Source: Bin80 sp965116685
GTDB lineage: Bacteria > Bacteroidota > Rhodothermia > Rhodothermales > Bin80
Length of the DNA stretch: 64,000 nucleotides
NCBI GenBank assembly: GCA_965116685.1
Contig: OZ220707.1
Span: 1,364,001-1,428,000, forward strand
Direction: 5' to 3'
Below are positions 16,050 to 25,501 of this stretch, one piece after another (within the stretch, counting starts at the first letter, position 1; each line of letters opens with the position of its first letter). The notes beneath the pieces were generated by a model that searched no databases, was not told where the DNA came from, and saw nothing but the letters and a program-made list of their open reading frames with translations. A program made the position numbers and the translations under genes.

Positions 16050-17142
16050 GACCCGAGTTGAACCACTGGCGGATAACTTCTTCGGCGGACTTCCCCTGTG
16101 GGGTAAAGCCGAGCGAAGAAGTACGACGCTGGTCGCGATCCCCATGCCATTTCCAAAGAATCGCACCACTGAACCAAGTCTCATTCCACAACTCATTAAA
16201 AAACACGGTATATAATTGAGCTTGAAGGGCATTGTTCGGTGTGACCCGACCGATTTCATCACGCGATGGCCAGCGCCACGGCTTTGCAGCTGCATCATCT
16301 ACATTCCGGTAGCCGATTTCCGTAAAGAGTACCGGGCGATTGAGGTGCTCAGAGAGACCAGATAATACCTCAACGTGTGGTTCCCATCCCTCGACCAGCA
16401 TTTCGTCGGTTGGGACCGGCTGATCTGAAAGTTCAAAGTACGCCTGAACACCGATGTAATCCAGTAGATCCCAGAACTCAATCTGTTCGTATTCCTCCCA
16501 CCAGTTTGCCGCATACGTTAACTTCCCCTGATATACGGAGCGGATGTTTTCAATGAGACCTCGCCAGTACTCTGGACGTTCATGTGCACTCCGGGCGAGT
16601 TCAGTCCCAATCACGAGAATATCTGCCTCAATCTCTTCTGCCAGATGCGCATAGTGCATCAGAAACGTCGTATAATCCGCTTCCCAAGCCTGCCATTGAT
16701 CTTCCTCCGGGTAGCCGATCTTGTCTCTTGACTGCCCTCCTGCACTGTAGCGGCCCAGCCAGAGATGCGGCTTCAGAATGATTTTCATGCCCAGACTGTC
16801 CGCACTTCGAGCCATTTCTCTTGCGCCCGAGTCGCTTTCGCTGTACCACCGGGCATCAGGGTTCATTCGGATCTCGGGAAGCTCAATACTTCGCTGAAAC
16901 CCGAACTGAATCAGGGTTACATGGGTAACGCCGAGTTCGCGCAACTCGGGCAGCATTGCAGGCGATGGCTTGTTCCGTGCATCAATCGTGACCGACTGAA
17001 TCATGGGAGTCTCACCATCTTGCCGCCCCTGGGGATTACAACTGACAGGGAGAAGCCAGATCAAAACCCAGAAAGCTGCGCTGATTCTGGAGTGCACAAA
17101 ACTCTTTGTGATCAAATGGAATATCTTGATGGTTATCACCAA
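16042..17142 (-). CDS. GH113-like (beta/alpha)8 glycoside hydrolase lipoprotein
   Basis: A 366-aa exported protein with a signal peptide and lipobox ending at Cys35 (LLPVSC). The sequence fits a TIM-barrel glycosidase of the GH113/GTA type: strand one THVTLIQFGFQ, IILKPHLWLG, acid/base candidate Glu181 in VIGTELAR, strand DYIGVQAYFEL, nucleophile candidate Glu275 in LFTEIGYRN, and a C-terminal ILWKWHGDRD. GH113 members known to me are beta-mannanases, but the substrate here is unproven. The 5' end is back to back with the divergent PLP enzyme at 17161 (18 bp apart), so the two promoters overlap the coding starts. Confidence 0.75.
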   Translation of the reverse strand: MVITIKIFHLITKSFVHSRISAAFWVLIWLLPVSCNPQGRQDGETPMIQSVTIDARNKPSPAMLPELRELGVTHVTLIQFGFQRSIELPEIRMNPDARWYSESDSGAREMARSADSLGMKIILKPHLWLGRYSAGGQSRDKIGYPEEDQWQAWEADYTTFLMHYAHLAEEIEADILVIGTELARSAHERPEYWRGLIENIRSVYQGKLTYAANWWEEYEQIEFWDLLDYIGVQAYFELSDQPVPTDEMLVEGWEPHVEVLSGLSEHLNRPVLFTEIGYRNVDDAAAKPWRWPSRDEIGRVTPNNALQAQLYTVFFNELWNETWFSGAILWKWHGDRDQRRTSSLGFTPQGKSAEEVIRQWFNSGRE

Positions 17143-17160
17143 CCGTTTACGGATTTTTTC

Positions 17161-18456
17161 ATGTCAGATCGCAGGAAGTTTCTCTATCAGGTCAGCACAT
17201 CAGCGGCAGCTATTCTCTCACACAGCGTACTGATCCCCGAACGGATTCCAACGGTACTTGAACAGATTACGGGAGTTACGCATGACGTAACCGATGATGA
17301 AGCATTTTGGTTCACCGTACAAGAGGCATTTACGGTTGATCGCAGCCTCATCAATCTGAACAGCGGCGGAGTAAGCCCGTCGCCAAGGATTGTTCAGGAG
17401 GCAATGAAGGGACATTTGGACTACTCCAACGAAGCACCCGTGTACACAATGTGGCGAATTCTCGAACCGCAGCGCGAGGGGGTTCGGCAGCGCCTGGCAC
17501 TGGAATTTGGATGTGACTCCGAAGAGATTGCATTGACACGAAATGCAAGCGAAGGCCTTCAGATCTGTCAATTCGGACTGGATTTTGAACCCGGAGATGA
17601 GGTGCTGACCACCACGCAGGACTATGGCCGCATGATTACAACCTTCAAGCAGAGAGAGCGCCGCGACGGAATTATCCTGAAACAGTTTTCCCTGCCAATC
17701 CCATCCGAAGACCCCAAGGAGGTTGTAGATCTCTTCGAAAGTCATATTGGCCCCCGTACGCGTGCAATCCTGATGTGTCATATGATCAATATCACGGGGC
17801 AAATCCTTCCTGTGAAGCCAGTCACTCAAATGGCACGGCGCAAGGGGATCCCCGTAATCGTAGATGGTGCGCATGCATTCGGACACTTTGACTTTAAGCA
17901 CGACGATCTTGATTGCGATTACTACGCCTCAAGCCTTCACAAATGGCTCCTGGCACCACATGGTACAGGGATGTTGTATGTGCGAAGGGATAAAATCAAG
18001 ACACTCTGGCCACTCATGGCAGCCTCTGAGGGAATGGATGAAGATATCCGCAAATATGAAGAAATTGGTACGCACCCGGCTGCCAATTATCTCGCCATCG
18101 CCGAAGCACTAACCTTTCATCAGGGAATCGGGGCCAAACGCAAAGAAAAGCGGCTACGTTATTTGCGGGACTATTGGGCAAAGCGGTTAGTGCAACATGA
18201 CCGGATCCGGATCCATACCAGCTTGAAGTCCGAATTCTCCTGCTGTATCGGAACCGTGCAGATTGAGGGCATTGATTCAGCGGACCTGGGAGTGCATTTA
18301 TGGAATGAGCATCGTATCATTGCCACTCCGATCAAACATGAGGAGTTTGAGGGATTGCGTGTGACCGCGAACCTGTTCACAACGCTGGAAGAATTGGACC
18401 GTTTCGTGGATGCGATGGAACGCGTCATTCACAAAGGATTGCCTTCAACGGGATAG
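17161..18456 (+). CDS. Class V aminotransferase / isopenicillin N epimerase-like PLP enzyme with exported-type N-terminus
   Basis: A 431-aa PLP-dependent enzyme of the class V (cysteine desulfurase/epimerase-like) group. PLP contacts are visible: NASEGL, the aspartate in VIVDGAHAFGH (Asp235) and the Schiff-base Lys261 in SSLHKWLLAPHGTG. The N-terminus SDRRKFLYQVSTSAAAIL has an RR-x-F-L twin-arginine-like motif, so it may be exported folded. I chose ATG 17161; the open frame extends upstream to 16765 but there it overlaps the GH113-like gene on the other strand. Substrate unknown. Confidence 0.8.
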   Translation: MSDRRKFLYQVSTSAAAILSHSVLIPERIPTVLEQITGVTHDVTDDEAFWFTVQEAFTVDRSLINLNSGGVSPSPRIVQEAMKGHLDYSNEAPVYTMWRILEPQREGVRQRLALEFGCDSEEIALTRNASEGLQICQFGLDFEPGDEVLTTTQDYGRMITTFKQRERRDGIILKQFSLPIPSEDPKEVVDLFESHIGPRTRAILMCHMINITGQILPVKPVTQMARRKGIPVIVDGAHAFGHFDFKHDDLDCDYYASSLHKWLLAPHGTGMLYVRRDKIKTLWPLMAASEGMDEDIRKYEEIGTHPAANYLAIAEALTFHQGIGAKRKEKRLRYLRDYWAKRLVQHDRIRIHTSLKSEFSCCIGTVQIEGIDSADLGVHLWNEHRIIATPIKHEEFEGLRVTANLFTTLEELDRFVDAMERVIHKGLPSTG

Positions 18457-18702
18457 GATCGCGTGGATAAAGTCTGGGTTCCTGGGAATTCTAGAGTCGG
18501 CGGGTTACATTGCGGTCACGGAATCTATGTTCAACCTCAACGGCCCAGGAGGACGAAATAAGTAAATGGAAGGATTACATTGGGAATGTCAAGTAGCCCG
18601 GGGGGATTTCACCCCAGGCTAACACATACTCAATAGACGTACCAACATAGTCTAATTTTTGGAGGATATACAATCCTCTTTTTTGTGCGTAAGCACAAGC
18701 CG

Positions 18703-21303
18703 TCAGCCCTCGTTCGATGAAGCGTCCTGATCCGCTTCTTCGTCTTCTAAAATGACGCGTGTGACGTCAGCGATCGCATCATCTTCTCGTAGCCGAATGA
18801 GTCGAACGCCTTGCGTAGTCCGTCCGATCACCGAGATTTTGCTTACAGCTTGCCGAATCAAATTCCCGTTCTGGGTAATAATCATTAAATCATCTGAGTC
18901 CAGCACTCCACGAATGGCTACGATTGGGCCGGTTTTTTTGTTGATTTTTTGGGCGATGACGCCCTTTCCAGGACCGATTCTTTCTGGATAATCACTGACC
19001 CCTGAACGTTTGCCAAAACCATTTGCACTGATGGTTAGAAGCGTACTCTCCGTTTCTTCGGATACAACCACCATCCCGACAACCCGCTGATCTTCTAACA
19101 TCCTGATCCCGATCACTCCCTGTGAGACTCGCCCAACAGTTCGTATGCGTTTTTCAGAACGCCGATGGGCAAACCCTCCTGAAGAAGCCATAACAATCTG
19201 AGCATTCCCGTCTGTCAGGCGGGCCTCCAGTACTGCATCTCCCTCCCGGATCTTGATCGCTTTGAGTCCTTTTCTCCAAGGCCTGCGATACGCCCACAGT
19301 GCCGTTTTTTTGAGAAGCCCTCTGCGCGTTGCAATCAGGATATAGTGGGACTTCAGAAATTCTTCGTCAAGGAAGTCTTCCCGACTTACCGACAACACGG
19401 CTCGAATACGATCATCCGATGAGACCGGGATCAGATTCCGAATACTTCGTCCACGCGCAGTGCGGCCCCCGGCCGGAATATTATATACTCTCAGGTAATA
19501 ACATTGACCGTGATCCGTGAAAATCAATAGGTAATCAAGGTTATTCGCAACGAACAAATGTTCCAGATAATCCTCATCGCGAAGTGTACTTCCCCGTGCC
19601 CCCTTTCCCCCACGGCCTTGCGCCTGAAAATCGTCTAGGGGAGTTCTTTTCGTGATCCCCTGATGTGATATCGTCACGACCACTCTATGATTGTCGATCA
19701 GATCCTCAATAAGGATGTCGTCTCCAGAAAGAGGATCAATCTCTGTGCGGCGATCATCGCCATATTTATCTGCGAGCTCCTGGAGTTCGTCCTTAATGAT
19801 ATTCATCCGCAGCTGTTCACTATCCAGAATCTTGGTTAGGCGGGCGATTTCCTCTTTCTTGGAGTCGAACTCTTCCAGAATCTTATCCCGCTCCAATCCT
19901 GTCAATCGGCTCAGCCGAAGTGCGAGGATGGCATTTGCCTGGGCTTCACTCAGCCAGGTCTCTCTGCCGTGATCCGCGGAACCCGGGGCAGTTGCTGAAA
20001 GGCCCAGCCGATCAAGTTGCGCTGGCGTTAGTTTGGACGGCCATATCCCTTCGATCAGACAGGTCCGGGCCTCATCCACATCGGCAGACTCGCGAATCAT
20101 CGTAATGACTGCATCAAGATGGTCCAGCGAGATTACAAGGCCTTCCAGAATGTGCGCCTGCTTCTGAACTTCGTCGAGTTGGTACTGCGTACGCCGCGTC
20201 ACGACTTCATGTCGATGGTCGACAAAGTGAACGACTGCGTCTTTGAGTGTCAGTGTCTGTGGTCGCCCATGGACAAGAGCTACTAGATTTGCCCCAAACG
20301 ACTGTTGGCATCTAGAGTACTTGTAGAGCTTGTTTTCCACAACCTGGGGTTGGGAATCCTTCTTCAATTCAACTACGATCCGCATACCATCCCGGTCACT
20401 CTCATCACGCAGATCGCTGATATCCTGGATCCGCTTATCTCGCACCAGTTCAGCAATCTTTTCCACCAGAACGGCCTTATTGACCTGATATGGAATCTCT
20501 GTAATTACAAGGGCAACCCTTCCACTGCTTAGCTCTTCCTCATGCATGCGGGCCCGCATGAGGATCCGTCCCCGCCCAGTATGATAAGCGGAATGAATTC
20601 CACTCGTCCCACAGATAATCCCCCCCGTTGGAAAATCCGGGCCGGGAATATATTCCATCAGTCCCAGCGTGTCAATTTCTGGATTGTCGATGTATGCAAT
20701 GATCGCCGAAGCGACCTCCCTGAGATTATGAGGGGGGATTTTGGTCGCCATCCCAACAGCAATTCCATCGCCACCATTCACCAACAGGTTGGGGAGCGCA
20801 GCAGGCAAAACAACGGGCTCTTCCAGAGAACCGTCAAAATTTTCCTGATAACCCACCGTATCCTGCCGGATGTCGCGAAGCAGTTCAGATGCAAGACGTG
20901 TCAAGCGTGCCTCTGTATACCGCATTGCGGCAGCGGAATCACCGTCGACAGACCCAAAATTGCCCTGACCGTCTACTAGCGGATAGCGCAATGAAAAGCT
21001 CTGTGCCATTCGCACCATGGTATCATAGACGGACGAATCGCCATGCGGGTGGTACTTCCCCAACACCTCTCCAACAATACGTGCACTCTTTTTATAGGAG
21101 GAACCAGGCGTTAATCCCAGCTCATTCATACCGTACAGGACGCGCCGATGAGCGGGTTTCAATCCATCTCGAACATCCGGGAGGGCCCGTCCTACAATCA
21201 CCGACATCGAATAATCGATGTAGGAAGATTCCATTTCCTCAGTGATACTCAGAGGAACTATCCGTTCCTCATCCTCTCCGATTCCAGAAATAATATCTGT
21301 CAT
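18703..21303 (-). CDS. gyrA: DNA gyrase subunit A
   Basis: The 866-aa A subunit of gyrase, which cuts and reseals the DNA gate during negative supercoiling. The catalytic tyrosine is Tyr129 in AAMRYTEARL. The quinolone-determining region reads HPHGDSSVYDT (86-96): the positions equal to E. coli Ser83 and Asp87 are Ser90 and Asp94, the sensitive form. The C-terminal domain has the beta-pinwheel repeats and a GyrA box QGRGGKG near residue 562. That box separates it from ParC, although the first position differs slightly from the canonical QRRGGRG. The ATG follows a possible 40-codon reading frame and no strong ribosome-binding site is seen. Confidence 0.97.
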   Translation of the reverse strand: MTDIISGIGEDEERIVPLSITEEMESSYIDYSMSVIVGRALPDVRDGLKPAHRRVLYGMNELGLTPGSSYKKSARIVGEVLGKYHPHGDSSVYDTMVRMAQSFSLRYPLVDGQGNFGSVDGDSAAAMRYTEARLTRLASELLRDIRQDTVGYQENFDGSLEEPVVLPAALPNLLVNGGDGIAVGMATKIPPHNLREVASAIIAYIDNPEIDTLGLMEYIPGPDFPTGGIICGTSGIHSAYHTGRGRILMRARMHEEELSSGRVALVITEIPYQVNKAVLVEKIAELVRDKRIQDISDLRDESDRDGMRIVVELKKDSQPQVVENKLYKYSRCQQSFGANLVALVHGRPQTLTLKDAVVHFVDHRHEVVTRRTQYQLDEVQKQAHILEGLVISLDHLDAVITMIRESADVDEARTCLIEGIWPSKLTPAQLDRLGLSATAPGSADHGRETWLSEAQANAILALRLSRLTGLERDKILEEFDSKKEEIARLTKILDSEQLRMNIIKDELQELADKYGDDRRTEIDPLSGDDILIEDLIDNHRVVVTISHQGITKRTPLDDFQAQGRGGKGARGSTLRDEDYLEHLFVANNLDYLLIFTDHGQCYYLRVYNIPAGGRTARGRSIRNLIPVSSDDRIRAVLSVSREDFLDEEFLKSHYILIATRRGLLKKTALWAYRRPWRKGLKAIKIREGDAVLEARLTDGNAQIVMASSGGFAHRRSEKRIRTVGRVSQGVIGIRMLEDQRVVGMVVVSEETESTLLTISANGFGKRSGVSDYPERIGPGKGVIAQKINKKTGPIVAIRGVLDSDDLMIITQNGNLIRQAVSKISVIGRTTQGVRLIRLREDDAIADVTRVILEDEEADQDASSNEG

Positions 21304-21319
21304 TTACTTAGTAGACAAC

Positions 21320-21442
21320 CTACTGATTGGTATTCATACACGATTCTGCTCCCGTCACGATTCGGCGTAACCAAGACAATCGCTCACCCATGATCTTTGA
21401 AAATTCCTTAGGAGTATCCCCTGTTGCTTTTTTACTCTCCAT
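21320..21442 (-). CDS. Possible 40-aa protein immediately upstream of gyrA
   Basis: A short frame (MESKKATGDTPKEFSK at the start, TGAESCMNTNQ at the end) stops 16 bp before the gyrA ATG on the same strand. Its composition is balanced and charged, unlike chance frames nearby. No family was recognised and there is no visible ribosome-binding site. It could be a small protein, a leader peptide or noise. Confidence 0.3.
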   Translation of the reverse strand: MESKKATGDTPKEFSKIMGERLSWLRRIVTGAESCMNTNQ

Positions 21443-21711
21443 TTTTTTACATGCAGATTGTTTTGGAAGCCTTAAGTGTGGTTAACCAGAAGTAGGTCTA
21501 ATGAAAAGATGGGCGAATTTTGTATCGTCCGTTGTTCTCATTAGACTTTGGCTCACGTGTACAAATATTGACTCTTACATTAATGAAATGGATTCAATAT
21601 CAGATCCAGAATCAAAGCTAAATGCCCCCCAAATGGGTCAGAGAATGTCCATGTCTCTTGCCACACTACAAAAGATAAAGTTGGGGATTAAAATGCTCTG
21701 TCTTGACTCTC
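21443..21711. other. Intergenic stretch before the HEPN/DUF262 module
   Basis: About 270 bp, noticeably AT-rich, with no convincing gene. A plus-strand frame at 21501-21752 runs into the HEPN gene on the opposite strand and looks like chance. Confidence 0.4.
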
Positions 21712-22194
21712 TCAAACTGAACTCCCTCCTAAACAGAGTTCCTGTACTCTGATAATTAGATTTTGAGACTTTTTGTAGTAATCATGAATTGTACTGTAAG
21801 TTATTTGAGACTCATGTCCATGTGCGATTTGGTGTCGGTTCTCGACGATACTATTAATCGCTTCCTTCTGATCTTCAGAAATAAATCCCTCAATTTCACG
21901 TCTCCACTCCTCACTGAAGCTTCCCAAAAGTTCTATGATTTTTTGAGGCTTTGCACTTACAGTTCTGTTCGTCCTTGATTCCACAAATTTCTGCAACGTA
22001 GGAGATCCATTTCGACTGGCATGTTCTTGAACGATCTCCGCTATCGCCCTTTCAATGTAGCCTGAAACTAAAACACACAGGTACTTGGCAAAATCCGATT
22101 GCAATTCAAACGCATTAGAATCAATGGTTCCAACCCGCTCAAACGTGGCATCAAGACGTTGCTTCATACGTGAAACCTCTTGAAGACCACTCAT
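21712..22194 (-). CDS. HEPN-domain protein (RiboL-PSP/MAE_28990-like), partner of the DUF262 gene
   Basis: A 160-aa all-helical protein. The segment VENRHQIAHGHESQITYSTIHDYY carries the R-x4-H motif (Arg120, His125) that forms the ribonuclease site in HEPN domains, followed by the Ser/Thr-rich turn and helix typical of the RiboL-PSP or MAE_28990 groups. HEPN proteins of this kind are predicted RNases in toxin-antitoxin and phage-defence modules. Its ATG overlaps the stop of the DUF262 gene (ATGA, 22191-22194), so the two are translated together. The region is more AT-rich than the surrounding housekeeping genes, which fits acquisition by transfer. Confidence 0.7.
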   Translation of the reverse strand: MSGLQEVSRMKQRLDATFERVGTIDSNAFELQSDFAKYLCVLVSGYIERAIAEIVQEHASRNGSPTLQKFVESRTNRTVSAKPQKIIELLGSFSEEWRREIEGFISEDQKEAINSIVENRHQIAHGHESQITYSTIHDYYKKSQNLIIRVQELCLGGSSV

Positions 22195-23351
22195 TGAATA
22201 TCGGCGAGTGCCTCCAAAGCAAGTTTCTGCCTTGTCCCTACCTTACCCTCCTCGGAAGTACCTGTCTTTACTGCCTCAACATATGCCTCATTCTTGAACA
22301 AACCCTGAAGCTTGTTTTTTACCTCATTACAATTTCCGATTGACCCGCATTCAATTCGTTTTGCAACACCAACCATTACGGAATCAAGTACAGCGGCGTT
22401 CAACGATCCAAAAGGCTTAAATGCTTCTTCCCCCACACAATCTTTGAGAAAGGAAGTGGTGCTGCGAAACACTCTTTCCAACTCATCTTTGTTCTGGCAC
22501 CCAAGATTGCGATTCTTGCTCATGTATTTATTCAAAAAATCCTTCATCGGTCTGCGATATTCATCTCCAGAGTAGTAAAATGCAAAAAATCGAAGGATCA
22601 TCTCCAAGTCTTTTAGCCTATTTGATTTTTTCCTCCCGTAGAGAGAGCGCCAGTTGGGATTTTCGTTGAATTCCGAGAGCACTTGAGCTAACTCTCCGTG
22701 ATACAACGCGACTCTGATTTCTTGTGGTTGTAGATTTACACCTCCCGTATTCAAACGCTCAAAGATATCGTATATGCTGCTCTGGTCGTCTTTAGGATCG
22801 AGTTGTCTTACTACTGTTGCATGAATGATGCTGTCATCAAGCCTTCTACGGACTATCGGATCTAGATCGTAGTAACTCTTACCCTCAAATTTGGGATGCA
22901 CTTTGTGTAGCCGGTATTTTTTCTCTGTGTTGGCTTCATCATAAAAATTTTGTAATGCTTTAAGCCGTTGCTGCCCATCCAAGACAAGCAAGTAATTATT
23001 TTTATCTCGTACTAGAAAAATCCCCGGAACAGGTAATCCAAGAAGGAGTGACTCTATAAATCTGTCCGCCTTCAGTTTCGACCAAACGTAATTCCGCTGG
23101 AACCCTGTAATTTGGCCCTCATCACCACCGCTGTAACGACCGAAAATAGGTACAACGATGTCACCATTCTTAATACGACGAACAAGAGAATCTACCGGGA
23201 AGTCAGCTCCATACGACGAAATATCATACTCGTAAGGAATGGGAGTCTCTTCCTCTTCCGTGACATCCTCGATTTCATTGACATCATTGGCAGTGCCAAC
23301 AGCAGACACCACATCCCCGTTACCGTAATTCAGTTGGTGTGTTGTTTCCAT
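22191..23351 (-). CDS. DUF262 (GmrS-like, ParB-fold) protein
   Basis: A 386-aa DUF262-family protein. The N-terminal 40 residues are acidic. The domain core shows VPIFGRYSGG, GFQRNYVWSKLKADRFIES, LPVPGIFLVRDKNNYLLVLDGQQR with the signature DGQQR at 125-129, then a helical C-terminal half. Family members include the GmrSD type IV restriction enzyme, in which DUF262 hydrolyses NTP. Here the usual C-terminal DUF1524 HNH nuclease is absent; instead a separate HEPN protein follows in overlap. I therefore read it as the sensor or NTPase half of a two-gene defence module; the trigger is unknown. Confidence 0.75.
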   Translation of the reverse strand: METTHQLNYGNGDVVSAVGTANDVNEIEDVTEEEETPIPYEYDISSYGADFPVDSLVRRIKNGDIVVPIFGRYSGGDEGQITGFQRNYVWSKLKADRFIESLLLGLPVPGIFLVRDKNNYLLVLDGQQRLKALQNFYDEANTEKKYRLHKVHPKFEGKSYYDLDPIVRRRLDDSIIHATVVRQLDPKDDQSSIYDIFERLNTGGVNLQPQEIRVALYHGELAQVLSEFNENPNWRSLYGRKKSNRLKDLEMILRFFAFYYSGDEYRRPMKDFLNKYMSKNRNLGCQNKDELERVFRSTTSFLKDCVGEEAFKPFGSLNAAVLDSVMVGVAKRIECGSIGNCNEVKNKLQGLFKNEAYVEAVKTGTSEEGKVGTRQKLALEALADIQ

Positions 23352-23801
23352 TAATTCATGGCCGGTTACGCTCCAAGGTTATTGCACCGCACCCCGATCT
23401 GCAAAGAAACTAAGCTAACGAGATATCTGTTGATCCAGTCAGCAGCATGGGTGCTTCGATCAGGCCCAGAAGCCAACACTCATACAGTATGTGACCACAC
23501 ACCGGCAATGACGTAAAAAACAATGCGAATATCCATGCATGGTAAGGTAAAAGAGATTTCTCCAGATCAACAGTAGCAAACTAGTACGAGGTATCCAAGT
23601 CTACGCTAATCAACTCAGATTGTTCGATCACGGTTGATGGAAATCCACAACGCAGACCATGTTCATCCTTGGTGCTGGGACAGATTTTTCGAACTCAGGT
23701 CCAGATTGGGTTTTGGCCAAAAAATTTCTGCCTCTCATTAAAAGAACATCTTCTTTTACCGTCCTTCTGCGAGACATTTATATAACGGAGTTCTGAATAA
23801 A
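23352..23801. other. Intergenic stretch, 450 bp
   Basis: The gap lies between the DUF262 gene and the 3' end of dapA, both on the minus strand. It contains weak AT-rich inverted repeats (stems 23740-23746 / 23751-23757 and a TTTTGGCCAAAA palindrome at 23711-23722) that might end the thrA-dapB-dapA transcript, and must hold the DUF262 promoter. No gene seen. Confidence 0.4.
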
Positions 23802-24695
23802 TTACAGTTCTCCCTCCGCTTCCAGTGCAGTCAGAAATTCAGACATGACGAACTCTTCCTGCTCTGCCGACATTGCAACCAGAGGCAGACGTAGTTTAGA
23901 TTCTGTGTGTCCGAGCTTGGCCAGGACCGCCTTTACCGGTATCGGGTTGGTGTCCAGAAAACAGGCGCGCATGGCCTTCAGCAGAGTATAATGGACCTGT
24001 GACGCTTCCTTGAGTTCGCCCTTTAGACCCAGGCGAACCAGTCGACTCATCAGACGCGGAAGAACATTGCTGACCACGGAGATCACCCCGTCTGCGCCGA
24101 GAGCCAAAAAAAACAAGGTCCATTCATCATCTCCAGAATAGACGGCAAATCCTTCCGGCCGTCCCTGAACAAGGTCTGCCACCTTCGCCAAATCACCCGA
24201 CGCTTCTTTCACACCTACCACTGAAGGAATCTCGTGTGCCATCTCAAGAATCGATTCGGCACTTGCATCAAAGCCCGTACGCCCTGGAACATTATAGAGA
24301 ATGATCGGACACGACGTAGCGTCTGCAATCGCCGCTACATGTGCTTTAAATCCTCGTTGTGGCGGTTTGTTGTAGTAGGGTCCCACAACGAGCAATCCAT
24401 CCGCTCCCAAGTGAGCTGCTTCAACTGAGAACGCAATACTCTCATCGGTTGAGTTATTTCCTGTCCCGATAATCAGGGGAACCCGGCCGGCGACCTGTTC
24501 CACTGCAATGGCCGAAAGCCTGCTTCGCTCCTTCGGAGTAACGGTTGCATTTTCTCCGGTCGTACCCAGTACGACCACTGCAGAAGAGCCTGATTGGATT
24601 TGACGATCAATCAGACTACAGAAAGCAGCTTCGTCAATCAATCCGTCTCCAGAAAAAGGCGTGACCAGTGCTGTCGCTGAACCTGTAAAAATCAT
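23802..24695 (-). CDS. dapA: 4-hydroxy-tetrahydrodipicolinate synthase
   Basis: Condenses pyruvate with aspartate semialdehyde, the first committed step to lysine and diaminopimelate. The 297-aa length is normal. Landmarks are GTTGE (45-49), Tyr134 and Arg139 in YNVPGRTGFD, and the Schiff-base Lys163 in GVKEASGD. It is the last gene of thrA-dapB-dapA on the minus strand, 23 bp after dapB, so aspartate kinase and the first two lysine-branch enzymes are co-transcribed. Confidence 0.95.
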   Translation of the reverse strand: MIFTGSATALVTPFSGDGLIDEAAFCSLIDRQIQSGSSAVVVLGTTGENATVTPKERSRLSAIAVEQVAGRVPLIIGTGNNSTDESIAFSVEAAHLGADGLLVVGPYYNKPPQRGFKAHVAAIADATSCPIILYNVPGRTGFDASAESILEMAHEIPSVVGVKEASGDLAKVADLVQGRPEGFAVYSGDDEWTLFFLALGADGVISVVSNVLPRLMSRLVRLGLKGELKEASQVHYTLLKAMRACFLDTNPIPVKAVLAKLGHTESKLRLPLVAMSAEQEEFVMSEFLTALEAEGEL

Positions 24696-24718
24696 GGATT
24701 TACGTTAATTATTAACGA

Positions 24719-25471
24719 CTATTTGTTTGCAGAACCTGCAAGCCATTCGGTGAGCATATCTTGGAGCGTGAACAACCCGGTTCGCCCCTGTATCCACTCT
24801 GCCGACCGCACTGCCCCGAAAGCAAACCCTCCCCGGTTCTTGGCGGTGTGCTCCAGTATGATATGATCCGCCGGACCATCAATCATGACCCGGTGCTGTC
24901 CAAATACATGGCCAAGCCGAGTGGATACAACCTCAAGTTGGGAAGGATCATGTAGAGTAGACGGGATGCCCCACCTATGCTTTCTCTGAAGGGTTTCAAC
25001 CAACTGCGCCGCCAAACTGATTGCAGTGCCACTTGGTGAATCCAGTTTTGCTGTATGATGCAACTCATGTACAGCTACATCAAACTCAGGCAGCTTGTCT
25101 AAAAGCGGCCCAAGAGCATGTAACGCTTGAAGGAGGATCTGTATCCCCAGTGAGTAATTGGAACTATAAAGCAGGGTTGCCTCATGGGAGCGGACAAGGT
25201 TCTGAACCTCTTCGATTTTGTCATCCCACCCTGTGGTCCCAATCACGGCAGCGGTGTTCGTCTTGCAGTACTTGGTAATGTGTGAGAGTACGATCTCGGG
25301 CTGTGTGAAATCAATCACGACATCAGGGTTGCACTCCAGGGCCGCCTCCGTTACAGGATTTTTGCGATTGAACCGTTCAACGATGACGTGTCCACGCGAG
25401 CGCACACACGCCTCTATGGCTTCGCCCATGCGCCCCGTACCAGCTACAGCAATTCGTAAAGAAACGGACAT
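24719..25471 (-). CDS. dapB: 4-hydroxy-tetrahydrodipicolinate reductase
   Basis: Reduces hydroxy-tetrahydrodipicolinate with NAD(P)H, the second step of the lysine branch (250 aa from this start). The dinucleotide site is AVAGTGRMGEAI near the N-terminus, and the catalytic signature ELHHTAKLDSPSGTA is present with the histidine pair and lysine of the family. I chose the ATG at 25471, which puts the Rossmann motif at the usual distance; an in-frame ATG at 25492 would add seven residues. It follows thrA by about 30 bp. Confidence 0.95.
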   Translation of the reverse strand: MSVSLRIAVAGTGRMGEAIEACVRSRGHVIVERFNRKNPVTEAALECNPDVVIDFTQPEIVLSHITKYCKTNTAAVIGTTGWDDKIEEVQNLVRSHEATLLYSSNYSLGIQILLQALHALGPLLDKLPEFDVAVHELHHTAKLDSPSGTAISLAAQLVETLQRKHRWGIPSTLHDPSQLEVVSTRLGHVFGQHRVMIDGPADHIILEHTAKNRGGFAFGAVRSAEWIQGRTGLFTLQDMLTEWLAGSANK

Positions 25472-25501
25472 TGTACTCTTGACAAGTAGCAAAAACGTCG
25501 A

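Noticed and set aside
14853..16298. Extended start for the alpha/beta-hydrolase at 16298
   Set aside because: The extra 83 codons lie inside the GH113-like gene in another frame and hide the signal peptide that begins at the GTG at 16049.
16765..17160. Upstream extension of the PLP enzyme frame
   Set aside because: It is antisense to the GH113-like gene; the twin-arginine-like N-terminus begins naturally at 17161.
18679..18698. Hairpin TTGTGC/GCACAA just after gyrA, considered as terminator
   Set aside because: The T-run is on the wrong side for the minus-strand gyrA transcript.
21501..21752. 83-codon plus-strand frame upstream of the HEPN gene
   Set aside because: Overlaps the HEPN gene's 3' end on the other strand and has no recognisable features.
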